DNA of 47,497 nt from a bacterium (GTDB taxonomy: Bacteria > Patescibacteriota > Saccharimonadia > Saccharimonadales > Saccharimonadaceae): positions 1-47,497 of the forward strand of contig JAUIBD010000008.1 in NCBI GenBank assembly GCA_030427525.1. The letters run 5' to 3'. Position 1 is the stretch's first letter, and each line of letters opens with the position of its first letter. A model generated the notes under the pieces. That model saw only the letters and a program-made list of their open reading frames with translations. It did no database searches and was not told the origin of the DNA. Position numbers and translations under genes: made by a program. Shown here one piece after another: positions 26,821 to 35,140 of the stretch.

Positions 26821-26854
26821 AGAAAATGTCTCACCTTCGTAGTGAGACATTTTC
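26821..26854. terminator. Bidirectional terminator between tRNA-Asp and SOD
   Basis: AGAAAATGTCTCAC pairs with GTGAGACATTTTCT. It follows tRNA-Asp and overlaps the converging end of the superoxide dismutase transcript. Confidence 0.85.
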
Positions 26855-26857
26855 TAT

Positions 26858-27448
26858 TTATTTCATTCTGCCTGCTACAAATTCCCAGTTCACTACATTC
26901 CACCACGAAGATACATAATCATCTCGCTTGTTTTTATAGTCTAGATAGTACGCATGTTCCCAAACATCGAGTCCGAGTAGTGGTTCATCGAGTCCGAGCA
27001 GCATTGGTGTGTCTTGGTTTGGTGTAGTTACAATACTCATATCTGGCTGCAGCCAGCACCAGCCACTACCAAACACCCCCAGCGCTTTAGCAGTAAATTC
27101 ATCGACAAACGCTTGGTAAGTACCGTATTTTTCAGTAAGCTTATCTGCAAGTTCACCGGTCGGTTCGCCGCCACCATCTGGACTCATCCATTGCCAAAAT
27201 AGACTGTGATTGTAATGACCGCCACCGTGGTTGCGAACAGCATTCTGAACTGTCTCAGGTAAGGCATCAGGTGCAGCTAACATCGACTCTAGCGGGGATT
27301 CTTTCAGCTCTGGTGCAGTATCAAGCGCCGCGTTAAGCTTATCGACATATGTTTGGTGATGCTTGCTGTGGTGTAGCTGCATAATATCGGTACTGATGTA
27401 CTTACCTAGCGCACTATAATCGTACGGTAGCTCTGGTAATGTATACAT
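26858..27448 (-). CDS. Superoxide dismutase, Fe/Mn type
   Basis: The enzyme converts superoxide to oxygen and hydrogen peroxide. I use the ATG at 27448 (196 residues), since AGGAGG ends just before the upstream GTG and is best spaced for this ATG. Family signs are YTLPELPYDYSAL at the N-terminus, LHHSKHHQTYVDKLN near 26, GGHYNHSLFWQWMSP near 75, and the metal site DVWEHAYYLDYKN near 160. The metal, Fe or Mn, cannot be decided. No signal peptide, so it is cytoplasmic. It is the last gene of the run beginning with the PH-domain protein. Confidence 0.95.
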   Translation of the reverse strand: MYTLPELPYDYSALGKYISTDIMQLHHSKHHQTYVDKLNAALDTAPELKESPLESMLAAPDALPETVQNAVRNHGGGHYNHSLFWQWMSPDGGGEPTGELADKLTEKYGTYQAFVDEFTAKALGVFGSGWCWLQPDMSIVTTPNQDTPMLLGLDEPLLGLDVWEHAYYLDYKNKRDDYVSSWWNVVNWEFVAGRMK

Positions 27449-27457
27449 ACTCACCTC

Positions 27458-28522
27458 CTATTGGCGTTTTATTTCGCTCGTGTCTTCTACGTTGATATAG
27501 CTGTGGATTTTGTCATTCTTTGCGAGTTCTTTTAGCTTTTGATCGAACTGTGTCAGTGGTATGCGGAGGAAGTTGTAACTAAGCTGGGTACTATTTTGGC
27601 TGACCAACTGTACGAGATAATATCCATCACCGGTGGTTGATTTTATAAACCCAGATATTTTCGATACGTCTAGCTTCATTGCCGCTTGTGTAAGGCCACC
27701 ATCATGATTTGTCTTTGGAACAAGACCCGGCGAGCCAACATCAACCGAATAACCCTTTTCCTTCAAACGCTTCGCAAGCTCAGACAGTTTAATAGAGGGG
27801 TTTTTCTTCATTATTGTTTCTGCCGTTTGACGTGCAACATTGGCCTTGTCGTCGATAGCATACGCAACCGCCTGTCGCAGAAGAGACTGTTTGATAATAT
27901 GTCGGTATTCTTCTGGGGTGTAACCGAGGGTGCTCAGGGTTGAGTTGTCGTAAACCTCTTTCGAGATTTTACCACTAACCGTATCAAGACTAGCATCAAT
28001 CACTTTATCAACTTCTTCTTCACTGACAGTAATCCCCTTTTCCTTTGCCAGTTTTGCCGCATAAGTGTCAGCTATCGCATCATCGAGGGCTTGTCCTTTG
28101 ATAAAGTTCAGCTGTCGCTTGCCGTCTTCGCTGCTAAGATCAAGTTTCTCGGTTTGTTCAAGATAGTGTTTTGATCCACTAAGCGTTACCAGGTAGTCAC
28201 TAAAACGTACCCGTGCGCCATCGACTGTAGCAACTGGCACAGGAATAATACGAGTTACCCTATAAAAGAAATCGCTAGTATTTTGCGCTATATAGAGTTG
28301 CCACCATCCGAATACAACCAGTAGGGCTACGGTTGCGAGTGAAACAAGTAGTGCGTTGAATACAAGCTTGTGACGCGCATACTGATGAGGGTATTTAAAT
28401 CTTCGTCCACCTGCTAGCACCTTTTCGCGATGCTCTGCCACCGTCTCGTTGGTTATGCGAGATGGTGCTTCTTCGGTTGCTTCTTGCTTCTTCTTTAATT
28501 TAGGAAGTCGCGGCTTCTTCAT
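27458..28522 (-). CDS. Membrane-anchored PpiC/SurA-type peptidyl-prolyl isomerase
   Basis: The 354 residues start with a very basic cytoplasmic stretch (about 1-50) and one membrane segment (about 55-78, LVFNALLVSLATVALLVVFG). A SurA-like chaperone domain follows (about 95-240, with KGITVSEEEVDKVIDASLD). The C-terminal parvulin-like domain (about 245-345) is less conserved and the usual catalytic residues are hard to place, so it may act mainly as an extracytoplasmic folding chaperone. The ATG has AGGAG with 4-nt spacing and overlaps the end of the PH-domain gene. Confidence 0.82.
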   Translation of the reverse strand: MKKPRLPKLKKKQEATEEAPSRITNETVAEHREKVLAGGRRFKYPHQYARHKLVFNALLVSLATVALLVVFGWWQLYIAQNTSDFFYRVTRIIPVPVATVDGARVRFSDYLVTLSGSKHYLEQTEKLDLSSEDGKRQLNFIKGQALDDAIADTYAAKLAKEKGITVSEEEVDKVIDASLDTVSGKISKEVYDNSTLSTLGYTPEEYRHIIKQSLLRQAVAYAIDDKANVARQTAETIMKKNPSIKLSELAKRLKEKGYSVDVGSPGLVPKTNHDGGLTQAAMKLDVSKISGFIKSTTGDGYYLVQLVSQNSTQLSYNFLRIPLTQFDQKLKELAKNDKIHSYINVEDTSEIKRQ

Positions 28523-29036
28523 GATTCTCCTGATCTTCTATTGCGTTCATTACTGCGTCTTGCAGTTTGTTGTAGGTTTTGTCTGGATGTTCAACTTTAT
28601 GAATGACGAGGTCACCAACAAACGTCTGTATGACGATGGTGCCGTAGCCTAAAATTTCTCCACTAAACCCTGGTATATTATAGCTTATGTTTTGAATCTT
28701 TGACAGGCGTAGCTCCACTACATCCTTACCAAAAAAGCCTTTTTGTGTCACCTGTCGAATACGTTCACTCGTGACGATATAGACCGTAAAGTACCACATG
28801 ATAAAGTGATACGCAAAAATAAATATACCCAGCAATAAGCCGCCAATTGGCAGTAGAAAGAGTTCAAGCTGCGTTTGCCATATCAGCGGTGGAATAGCAG
28901 AGATTGCGAATGGGATTAATAAACCATAGAAGCCCTTGCGCATAGCAATGATGTGCCTACGGAACACAAACAGCAGTTCTTCACCTTCTCTCTGCCCCTC
29001 AAAGTCGGCGTTGTCTACTTTTTCACGCTTTGCCAT
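28500..29036 (-). CDS. Bacterial PH-domain membrane protein (YdbS/DUF304-like)
   Basis: I start at ATG 29036 (178 residues), 7 nt after TATACT (29044-29049), which implies a leaderless mRNA; the frame extends 8 codons upstream into the promoter. Two hydrophobic segments lie near residues 33-75, followed by a PH-like domain with IVTSERIRQVTQKGFFGKD, then SKIQNISYNIPG and GYGTIVIQT, the pattern of the YdbS family. Function is not established. It overlaps the PpiC-type gene downstream. Confidence 0.8.
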   Translation of the reverse strand: MAKREKVDNADFEGQREGEELLFVFRRHIIAMRKGFYGLLIPFAISAIPPLIWQTQLELFLLPIGGLLLGIFIFAYHFIMWYFTVYIVTSERIRQVTQKGFFGKDVVELRLSKIQNISYNIPGFSGEILGYGTIVIQTFVGDLVIHKVEHPDKTYNKLQDAVMNAIEDQENHEEAATS

Positions 29037-29043
29037 TAGGAAT

Positions 29044-29049
29044 AGTATA
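29044..29049 (-). promoter_or_regulatory. Extended -10 (TGATATACT), leaderless start
   Basis: TATACT with TGA directly upstream lies 7 nt before the ATG at 29036; the -35 is poor. Confidence 0.5.
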
Positions 29050-29140
29050 TCACGCCACATGCTATACTACAGAGGTACTGCCCCTACGAAAACTGAGCGA
29101 AAGCGAAGATTCAGGGGGTGGACCCCTCCTAAACTAACAC

Positions 29141-29217
29141 GCCTCGGTAGCTCAATTGGATAGAGCAGATCCGTCCTAAGGATAAGGTTGCAGGTTCGAC
29201 TCCTGCCCGGGGTACCA
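29141..29217 (+). tRNA. tRNA-Arg(CCT)
   Basis: The anticodon loop GTCCTAA gives CCT and reads AGG. D-arm and T-arm (GCAGG-TTCGACT-CCTGC) are normal, the discriminator is A and CCA is encoded. The acceptor stem GCCTCGG/CCGGGGT has G-U pairs at 1-72 and 4-69, and the anticodon stem has a weak first pair. Confidence 0.92.
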
Positions 29218-29221
29218 TAAC

Positions 29222-29740
29222 ATGAATGAATTAGATGAACATTTAGACCTTGTCGATATAGACGACAAGCCTATTAGAACAATAAGACGTGGCGATCGCC
29301 GTAATGTTTCGGAAGGCTTTTTCCGTTCGAGCGACTTGTTTATATTGCGCCACGACAAAATTCTTGTACCCACAAGAACCTTAAATACGATGATAGCACC
29401 GGGTGGTTATGACTTTAGCGCAGGCTGTCACGTATCAGCTGGCGAAACGTACTTAGAGGCAATCATCCGAGAAACCTACGAAGAGCTTCAGGTTACAGTC
29501 AAGAACAAAGACCTGACACTTATAGCTAAAACTGTTTTTGAGAGCATTGGTTACATACAGTCACTCTATTTATTCCGCCTAGACAGAGATATAGAGATTC
29601 ATCCGGACAAGTTAGAGCTTGCATCTGTAGAATGGATGAGGATTGACGAACTACTACATGCAATAGATTCCGGCCATCCTGCAAAAAGCAACCTAAAACC
29701 ATCTCTCAAGCGGCTTGAGGCGTATTTAGCCACTGACTAG
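29222..29740 (+). CDS. Nudix hydrolase, IDI-like branch
   Basis: The 172-residue protein resembles Nudix enzymes of the isopentenyl-diphosphate isomerase-like branch: LVDIDDKPIRTIRRGDRRN at the start, VSEGFFRSSDLFI near 29, and a Nudix box around residues 68-91 with intact catalytic RETYEE. The first glycine of the box is Cys and the last is Gln. It likely cleaves a nucleotide or isoprenoid diphosphate; the substrate is unknown. Its ATG is 4 nt beyond the tRNA-Arg CCA end, with no Shine-Dalgarno, so it probably depends on cotranscription with that tRNA. Confidence 0.85.
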   Translation: MNELDEHLDLVDIDDKPIRTIRRGDRRNVSEGFFRSSDLFILRHDKILVPTRTLNTMIAPGGYDFSAGCHVSAGETYLEAIIRETYEELQVTVKNKDLTLIAKTVFESIGYIQSLYLFRLDRDIEIHPDKLELASVEWMRIDELLHAIDSGHPAKSNLKPSLKRLEAYLATD

Positions 29741-30246
29741 CGTGTAAACTTTTCGTGCAAAGCTTCGTAGTCGAATAGTTCTGGATCGCTGAACCAGTGT
29801 GCGATTTCCTTTTCGGCTTCTTCTGGGTCTCCAGAGGCGTGAATGAGGTTTGGAATGCCCTTACCTTCTGTATCGGCATAGCCGTAGCTCATGTGACTGT
29901 AGTCACCACGAATGGTTCCTGGCGCGGATGATTTTGGCTCGGTGCTACCAACCAGCTTGCGTACTAGCGCTACTGACTCTACGCCTTCTAGCACCATAGC
30001 AATTACTGGACCAGCGTTCATCATCTCGAGCGTAATATCGAAAATGTGGTCACCAGCGCGGGTTTTTAGCTTGCCAATGTCTTCGTAGTGCTTGTAGTAG
30101 TGTTCTTTCTCTGGTGCCAGCATCTTTGTGGCAACGATACGTAGACCCACGCGCTCGAATCGAGTCAAAATCTCGCCTACCAGCCCACGCTGCAGGGCAT
30201 CAGGTTTAAACACTATTAATGTTTGCTCTAAATTAGGCTTAGCCAT
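29737..30246 (-). CDS. ndk: Nucleoside diphosphate kinase
   Basis: Ndk moves the gamma phosphate between nucleoside triphosphates and diphosphates through a phosphohistidine. The 169 residues start with TLIVFKPDALQRGLVGEIL, contain RGDYSHMSYGYADTEGKG and the active-site region NLIHASGDPEEAEKEIAHWF. It is about 25 residues longer than the usual 140-145, due to an insertion near the TIRGDYS loop. The ATG has GAGGAG upstream. It overlaps the stop of the converging Nudix gene by 4 nt. Confidence 0.95.
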   Translation of the reverse strand: MAKPNLEQTLIVFKPDALQRGLVGEILTRFERVGLRIVATKMLAPEKEHYYKHYEDIGKLKTRAGDHIFDITLEMMNAGPVIAMVLEGVESVALVRKLVGSTEPKSSAPGTIRGDYSHMSYGYADTEGKGIPNLIHASGDPEEAEKEIAHWFSDPELFDYEALHEKFTR

Positions 30247-30280
30247 ATTTCTCCTCTAGTAATTTATATGTCGATTAGTT

Positions 30281-31069
30281 CTATTGTAGCAAAAAGTATA
30301 CGGCCATAACAGCGGCTAGGCCGATGCGGTACCAGCCGAACACGCTTAGGCTGTGATTTGCCAGGTAGCGCATCAGGAACCCTACCGCAAACAGGCCCGA
30401 AACAAAGGCGACGAGATTGCCAATAATCGCGACAGATAGGTTCGCAGCGAGGTAATCTGGATTTTCAATCAACACTTTTAACGTCACACCCGCCATGATA
30501 GGCAAACTAGCGAGAAAGCTGTATTCCGCTGCCTCTTTGGCGCCGAGACCCATCAAGCGACCAGTCACGATGGTTGCGCCAGAGCGCGATGTACCGGGTA
30601 TTAATGCGACCATCTGAGCAACACCTACCAGTAGTGCCCTGCCTGGCCCTAGCTCCGCACCATTTTTCGTATCCGAGAGCTTTGGCAGCTTCTCAAGCAC
30701 TATCATGACAATACCTACGACCACCAGCATGGTGATTACTACCCACACGCTGCCGAAAAATGCCGACCCAGCGATAAAATCTGCTGCCAGGTAGCCGACA
30801 ATCCCTGCTGGTACCGAGGTAATGAGGATATTTCGCGCTAGTTTGAAGTCTTTTCCAGAAATGATATCTTGCAGTATCTGTAGTATTTTCGGCGCGAAAT
30901 ACACCAACAGTGCCAGAAATGTGCCAATGTTGATGACTTCTAGGAACAAATGGTCGGATTCGTGCCCAAACAACACCTGAGCCAACACCAGATGGCCAGA
31001 GCTTGATATAGGGATAAACTCGGTGAGGCCCTGTAACAAGCCGAGTATAATTACCTCGAATAGATTCAT
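30281..31069 (-). CDS. uppP: Undecaprenyl-diphosphatase (UppP/BacA)
   Basis: UppP removes phosphate from undecaprenyl diphosphate, recycling the lipid carrier for peptidoglycan and surface glycans. The 262-residue membrane protein carries the family motifs QGLTEFIPISSSGHLVL at residues 14-30 and ALIPGTSRSGATIVTGR near 150, with several hydrophobic helices. TACAAT (31077-31082) is 7 nt before the ATG, so the mRNA is probably leaderless. It diverges from the recombinase gene 51 nt away. Confidence 0.96.
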   Translation of the reverse strand: MNLFEVIILGLLQGLTEFIPISSSGHLVLAQVLFGHESDHLFLEVINIGTFLALLVYFAPKILQILQDIISGKDFKLARNILITSVPAGIVGYLAADFIAGSAFFGSVWVVITMLVVVGIVMIVLEKLPKLSDTKNGAELGPGRALLVGVAQMVALIPGTSRSGATIVTGRLMGLGAKEAAEYSFLASLPIMAGVTLKVLIENPDYLAANLSVAIIGNLVAFVSGLFAVGFLMRYLANHSLSVFGWYRIGLAAVMAVYFLLQ

Positions 31070-31076
31070 CTATACT

Positions 31077-31082
31077 ATTGTA
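31077..31082 (-). promoter_or_regulatory. -10 box of leaderless uppP
   Basis: TACAAT, 7 nt, ATG (31069). No Shine-Dalgarno is present. Confidence 0.5.
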
Positions 31083-31108
31083 CACCAGTGAGCACGAGCG
31101 CTATACGC

Positions 31109-31114
31109 TATACT
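31109..31114 (+). promoter_or_regulatory. -10 box of leaderless recombinase gene
   Basis: TATACT, 6 nt, ATG (31121). The intervening AGAGGT is too close to the ATG to act as a Shine-Dalgarno sequence. Confidence 0.5.
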
Positions 31115-31120
31115 AGAGGT

Positions 31121-32032
31121 ATGTTCACATCAGAGCTGATACTAGATTACGTGGAGTCGCTGGAAGTCGAAGGTGGCCGCTCGGCCAAGACGGCCGAAAA
31201 TTACAAACTCTACCTTGAACGCTTTGTTGAATTCTCGGATGATATCCAAGTTGAAAAAATTACCACTGAAACCGTACGAAAGTACCGCTTGTGGCTAAAC
31301 AGATACAAAAATGAACACGAAGACGAACTAGCGACGATTACCCAGAGCTACCACTTGATCGCCCTGCGTGGCTATTTGAAATACCTGTCCGACCGCAACA
31401 TCCCTAGCCTGTCGGCTGACAAGATAAAACTGCCCAAGGTTAGCCGCAAACAAGTCACCTTTCTGCATTTCGACGAAGTGACTCGTCTGCTAGACGAGAT
31501 TGACACATCTGAAGAGCCGGGCCTGCGAGACCGTGCAATTTTAGAACTGCTTTTCTCTAGTGGGCTACGTGTGTCAGAGCTGGTAAACCTAAACCGAGAC
31601 CACGTAAACACCAAACGACGCGAATTTATGGTGCGAGGAAAAGGCCAAAAAGACCGCCCGGTGTTTATCTCGCAGGCTGCTGCTGACCGTGTAGACGAAT
31701 ACCTGGCAGCACGTATCGACAACCTGCCGCCCCTGTTTCTGAGTTACAGTCGCAACAATGTCTCGTCCCAAGCTGGCGACTACCGTCGACTGACTGCCCG
31801 TAGTATTCAACGCATGATAAACAAATACGCTCGTCTAGCAGGTATAACCAAGCACGTTTCACCACACACCATGAGGCACAGCTTTGCGACAGATTTACTG
31901 ATGAACGGCGCGGACCTACGTAGCGTGCAGAGTATGCTGGGTCATAGCAATATCTCTACCACACAAGTATATACCCACGTGACCGACGAGCACCTACGCG
32001 AAGTGCACGAGAAATTTCACAGCGACACCTAG
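31121..32032 (+). CDS. XerC/XerD-type tyrosine recombinase
   Basis: The 303-residue protein (ATG 31121 chosen over GTG 31088, which lies upstream of the -10 box) has an N-terminal SAM-like core-binding domain (about 1-90) and a catalytic domain. Active-site residues are visible: Arg in SSGLRVSELVNL, Lys in MVRGKGQKDRPV, HTMRHSFATDLL with His-x-x-Arg, His in LGHSNISTTQVYTHV and the nucleophile Tyr there. It may resolve chromosome dimers at a dif site, as a single Xer protein does in several small genomes. No neighbouring mobile element suggests an integrase. Confidence 0.92.
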   Translation: MFTSELILDYVESLEVEGGRSAKTAENYKLYLERFVEFSDDIQVEKITTETVRKYRLWLNRYKNEHEDELATITQSYHLIALRGYLKYLSDRNIPSLSADKIKLPKVSRKQVTFLHFDEVTRLLDEIDTSEEPGLRDRAILELLFSSGLRVSELVNLNRDHVNTKRREFMVRGKGQKDRPVFISQAAADRVDEYLAARIDNLPPLFLSYSRNNVSSQAGDYRRLTARSIQRMINKYARLAGITKHVSPHTMRHSFATDLLMNGADLRSVQSMLGHSNISTTQVYTHVTDEHLREVHEKFHSDT

Positions 32033-32035
32033 TTT

Positions 32036-33142
32036 CTAGGGTGTACAGTTTCCTTTATACTCACCTTTGTCGTCTGTAATGAAGAAGTCTTTACAAAGAT
32101 TACCCTCGGTAGAAAGTGCCGCGTTTGGATAGGTTGTTGGCAGACTATCGATAGAGACGAGTGCGCGTACACGCCTGAACAAATCACTTGCTCGACCAGT
32201 TGAATCTACCTCTGGCTGCACAGAATCAAATAGCACATTGTTGCCCGCCGCGTTGAGCAGCTCGACTCGGTAGTGGGCACCATTGTAGATGGATGAAAGC
32301 TGCAGATATTTCTGTCGGGCATCAGATGGCAAATTGATAGTTGTAGAACAAAAATATTCGTTAGTCGCATCGCAATTCACTAGGTGTAGGTCGCTGCGAC
32401 TGGAATCACTCTCGTGTCGCTCGTCCGTATCAAAATCGAGCGAACCGCCTGGAGCGGTCGAATACGGATAAGCAAACAACGTGCGCGCTTCATCTGCCAG
32501 AGCATCCAAACTTTGGCTAGAGCTAAATTCGAGCAACTGCGCTCGCATGATAGGTGGCGTGTTTTCACCCCACGACGCTTTCTCTGGTAGCTGACCTAAT
32601 TGTGCGGGCGTCACATAGGTTGGCGCCGCGCCATCGGTGTCATCTTCACTAAACCACGATACACGAACTGCCGTGAAAGCGTTACGGCTGGACAATGGTA
32701 CGACAGCAGAACCACCGTCGCCTACCAACACGCCCTTTACATACTCTGTATCAAGTTTCACGGTTACACAGGTGTACGCTTGATTCAGCGAGCTATCGCC
32801 GACTGTTACTTCATTAGTCGAAGAATTAAATGACACGATGTCGGCGTCGTCAAGGCTCGTACACTCTTCTGAATTCAATGCTGATCGTATGGTATTAGCA
32901 CATGCTAGTCCATCTCTATCACACTCCTTCATGCGTACCAGTGCACGTTTGGCATCCTCAACACCTGCAAGCGCGGAATCGTAGGCACTTTGCGACAAAT
33001 CCGCATTAGAAGCCTGCTGCTGATTTTTGAGCATAATTTGTATAAAGCTTGTTGCTACAATAGTGACTAAGAGCGCGGTAAAGATGACGATGAACAGTGA
33101 TACCGCACCGTTTTCGCTCGAATGTTTTAGTTTTCTTGCCAT
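32036..33142 (-). CDS. PilX-like pilus-associated protein
   Basis: The 368-residue protein opens with a basic stretch and one hydrophobic helix (GAVSLFIVIFTALLVTIVAT, about 13-33), then KNQQQASNADLSQSAYDSAL, the pattern of PilX-type minor pilus proteins. It lacks the classic Glu at position 5 after the glycine, as many PilX proteins do. The rest is a polar extracellular domain with about eight cysteines that may form disulfides. It is the last gene of the minor pilin cluster and overlaps the previous one by 16 nt. Confidence 0.7.
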   Translation of the reverse strand: MARKLKHSSENGAVSLFIVIFTALLVTIVATSFIQIMLKNQQQASNADLSQSAYDSALAGVEDAKRALVRMKECDRDGLACANTIRSALNSEECTSLDDADIVSFNSSTNEVTVGDSSLNQAYTCVTVKLDTEYVKGVLVGDGGSAVVPLSSRNAFTAVRVSWFSEDDTDGAAPTYVTPAQLGQLPEKASWGENTPPIMRAQLLEFSSSQSLDALADEARTLFAYPYSTAPGGSLDFDTDERHESDSSRSDLHLVNCDATNEYFCSTTINLPSDARQKYLQLSSIYNGAHYRVELLNAAGNNVLFDSVQPEVDSTGRASDLFRRVRALVSIDSLPTTYPNAALSTEGNLCKDFFITDDKGEYKGNCTP

Positions 33143-33804
33143 GCTGACTTGTTCCCCGCTCGTGCGACAAAATTAAATTGATTAACAGCACAGTATTCGT
33201 CATCAACTCTGCTCTTTGGTGCAACACAGCCGTCGCCGTCGATAACTTCTTGCGTGTTGGTTCCAAGTGTCATATGTACACTATACAGCGTCTGTCCTCC
33301 AGCCAGCTTTGTTGGCGGGTCTTCATAGTTGAGAGCTTGGATTGCAAGATTACGATCTCCGAGCGACAACAGCTCGGGAGCATCATTAGGTATAGCTAAG
33401 TACACGCCCGAGTCGTTTGGCGTACAAAAATCATCGCCACCCGATTGGAATTTTGCGAGACGAATAACCTCTGCGCGACCGTCTTCGTAGACATTGAAGA
33501 CGCTGTCTTCTGCAATTGCTTTGCCATAGTTCCACGCATATACAGTCGTACCAATACAGAACCGTCCACCACCCTGACGGTCACTCACCTGGGCTACTGC
33601 GGTTTCGCTTGATGCATTGAGGGTTCGCTGAATATCACTCGTAATCAGTTGGCCGGTTTGATCAACTTCACGCAGCGTAAGGCCCTTGTTATAAATTGAA
33701 CTTATTTGAATAGTCAGCACCGCGATTGCTAGTAGCAACATCGACACAAAGCCCATTGAAAGCGTCAATTCAACTAGTGTAAACCCTTTGGAACTACGGC
33801 TCAT
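33127..33804 (-). CDS. Type IV prepilin-like protein (PilW/PilJ-like)
   Basis: The 225 residues begin MSRSSKGFTLVELTLSMGF, a class III prepilin signal: cleavage would fall after Gly7 and Glu lies at position +5 of the mature protein, as PilD requires. The hydrophobic helix continues to about 30, followed by a polar domain with cysteine pairs (RFCIGTT, DFCTPND, DGCVAP, DEYCAVN). It is probably a minor pilin that primes assembly. It overlaps both neighbouring minor pilin genes. Confidence 0.82.
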   Translation of the reverse strand: MSRSSKGFTLVELTLSMGFVSMLLLAIAVLTIQISSIYNKGLTLREVDQTGQLITSDIQRTLNASSETAVAQVSDRQGGGRFCIGTTVYAWNYGKAIAEDSVFNVYEDGRAEVIRLAKFQSGGDDFCTPNDSGVYLAIPNDAPELLSLGDRNLAIQALNYEDPPTKLAGGQTLYSVHMTLGTNTQEVIDGDGCVAPKSRVDDEYCAVNQFNFVARAGNKSAWQEN

Positions 33805-34387
33805 ACAACCTCACTAACGTTTCTAATCTCATCGGTGTATTCGCATTTAATCCAGCGCCAAACCAGCACGCGCGAATACGAAAATCGTACGCATCCGGCG
33901 CCCGGTCGTCTATAGCTGATTCGCGTGTCGTCTCGATCCACAGGCCGTAGGCCTTACCTTCATCACTAACAAACTGAGCATATGGCGGCGCAGTAGCTGA
34001 TGAAATAGCCGCGAACCAGTTGTCGCTATCATCAAGCATAGTGGCATTGGTAGTGTTCATGATAAACGCGCCGCTGATCTGCGACAACTCGCTAGGACAG
34101 CTGTTATCAGGTGCGAAGCTGGCACTATCAGCTTTAGCCGTCATGCTGTCCCATACGGTCTTTGCTTCGTCGGAGTCCGCTGTGTAGGCTTGATGTACCG
34201 CGCGTAGCATTTCAGCTTGTGAATCAATCTGTTGTCGTACCTGTGTTATCTCAAGCGCTCGTTGAGCACTGCTTGTGCCTTGATTCATAAGGGTCAGCGC
34301 TCCAACCGCCACCATGCTAAATATAGTAATTGCAAGTAGTACTTCTATGATGGTATCGCCTCTACTAGCCCGTGTTATGCGCTGCAT
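33794..34387 (-). CDS. Type IV prepilin-like protein (PilV-like)
   Basis: I start at ATG 34387 (197 residues) because the prepilin signal RITRASRGDTIIEVLLAITIF begins there; the longer frame merely reads through the upstream gene. Cleavage after Gly10 gives Glu at +5. A hydrophobic helix and a polar globular domain follow. It overlaps the upstream minor pilin by 13 nt. Confidence 0.78.
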   Translation of the reverse strand: MQRITRASRGDTIIEVLLAITIFSMVAVGALTLMNQGTSSAQRALEITQVRQQIDSQAEMLRAVHQAYTADSDEAKTVWDSMTAKADSASFAPDNSCPSELSQISGAFIMNTTNATMLDDSDNWFAAISSATAPPYAQFVSDEGKAYGLWIETTRESAIDDRAPDAYDFRIRACWFGAGLNANTPMRLETLVRLYEP

Positions 34388-35133
34388 GTGTTGTCCCCAT
34401 CGGCAAGTACCGTAATAAAGCTTTGTGACGATGCATTCGCACCAATTACTACTGCACGCCGCCCGCCAGCAAATGGAGCGCCAGGGTCCAGACAAAGCTG
34501 CACATCGTTTCTTTCGTTAGCTGTATCAATAAATGCACTGTCGAGCGGTGGCATAACATCACTATCTGTTAGCTTATCAAGTGCATAGGTGTGTACTGCA
34601 CCGTTGAGCGGTGAACGCACAATAGCGACTGCGTAATCTGCTGGGTCACTGCTGCCCGACGAGCCAACCACTGTGGCTTGCCAGGGAATCGTCAGCCTCA
34701 CATCGCTGAGTCCAAGGTCTTGTGTAACACGACGTGGATTTGTGGCTAAGATAGCCTGTTCATCATTTGGCTGTAATTCATCAGTGAGTTCTGTGCCCAC
34801 AATAGCGAATACATCGACGCTACTGCCGCTAATCCTCACATAACGTCCCATCAAAATACAGCTTGTTTGCCCTCTTGGTTCGCCAGCAGCGTTATCCCGA
34901 ACCCCATTCGTCGCATCACAGCTAAGATCTGCCGTGCGGCCATTTTCAGTGTTATATACCAGATTATACTGCTGTTGCAAAAACGTCTGAAGCGTACGCG
35001 TACTGTCCTTGTAGCGCTGCGTATTTATCATCGTACCCCAACCAGCCAGTAACAGAACTGCCAGCATACCAGAAAGAGCCAAAAATAGCATGACTTCGAC
35101 AATGGTAAAACCGCGTTGATTTCGAGCGTCCAT
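34375..35133 (-). CDS. Type IV prepilin-like protein (GspH/FimT-like)
   Basis: I start at ATG 35133 (252 residues), where the signal MDARNQRGFTIVEVMLFLAL begins; cleavage after Gly8 gives Glu at +5. The hydrophobic helix runs to about 30 and a mostly beta domain follows with a few cysteines. TATACT (35143-35148), within CTTATGCTATACT, is 9 nt before the ATG and lies inside pilD, so these minor pilins may have their own promoter with almost no leader. Confidence 0.8.
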   Translation of the reverse strand: MDARNQRGFTIVEVMLFLALSGMLAVLLLAGWGTMINTQRYKDSTRTLQTFLQQQYNLVYNTENGRTADLSCDATNGVRDNAAGEPRGQTSCILMGRYVRISGSSVDVFAIVGTELTDELQPNDEQAILATNPRRVTQDLGLSDVRLTIPWQATVVGSSGSSDPADYAVAIVRSPLNGAVHTYALDKLTDSDVMPPLDSAFIDTANERNDVQLCLDPGAPFAGGRRAVVIGANASSQSFITVLADGDNTCSA

Positions 35134-35140
35134 CTGGGGT

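Noticed and set aside
29050-29140. GC-rich text before tRNA-Arg (CAGGGGGTGGACCCCTCC), considered as a riboswitch or terminator
   Set aside because: Only a short GGGG/CCCC pairing is possible, with no T-run and no recognisable motif.
30693-31085. 130-residue frame overlapping uppP
   Set aside because: It is an out-of-frame reading of the conserved uppP gene.
34388-34495. N-terminal extension of the PilV-like protein
   Set aside because: The extension overlaps the upstream minor pilin gene and precedes a clear prepilin signal; the ATG at 34387 is correct.
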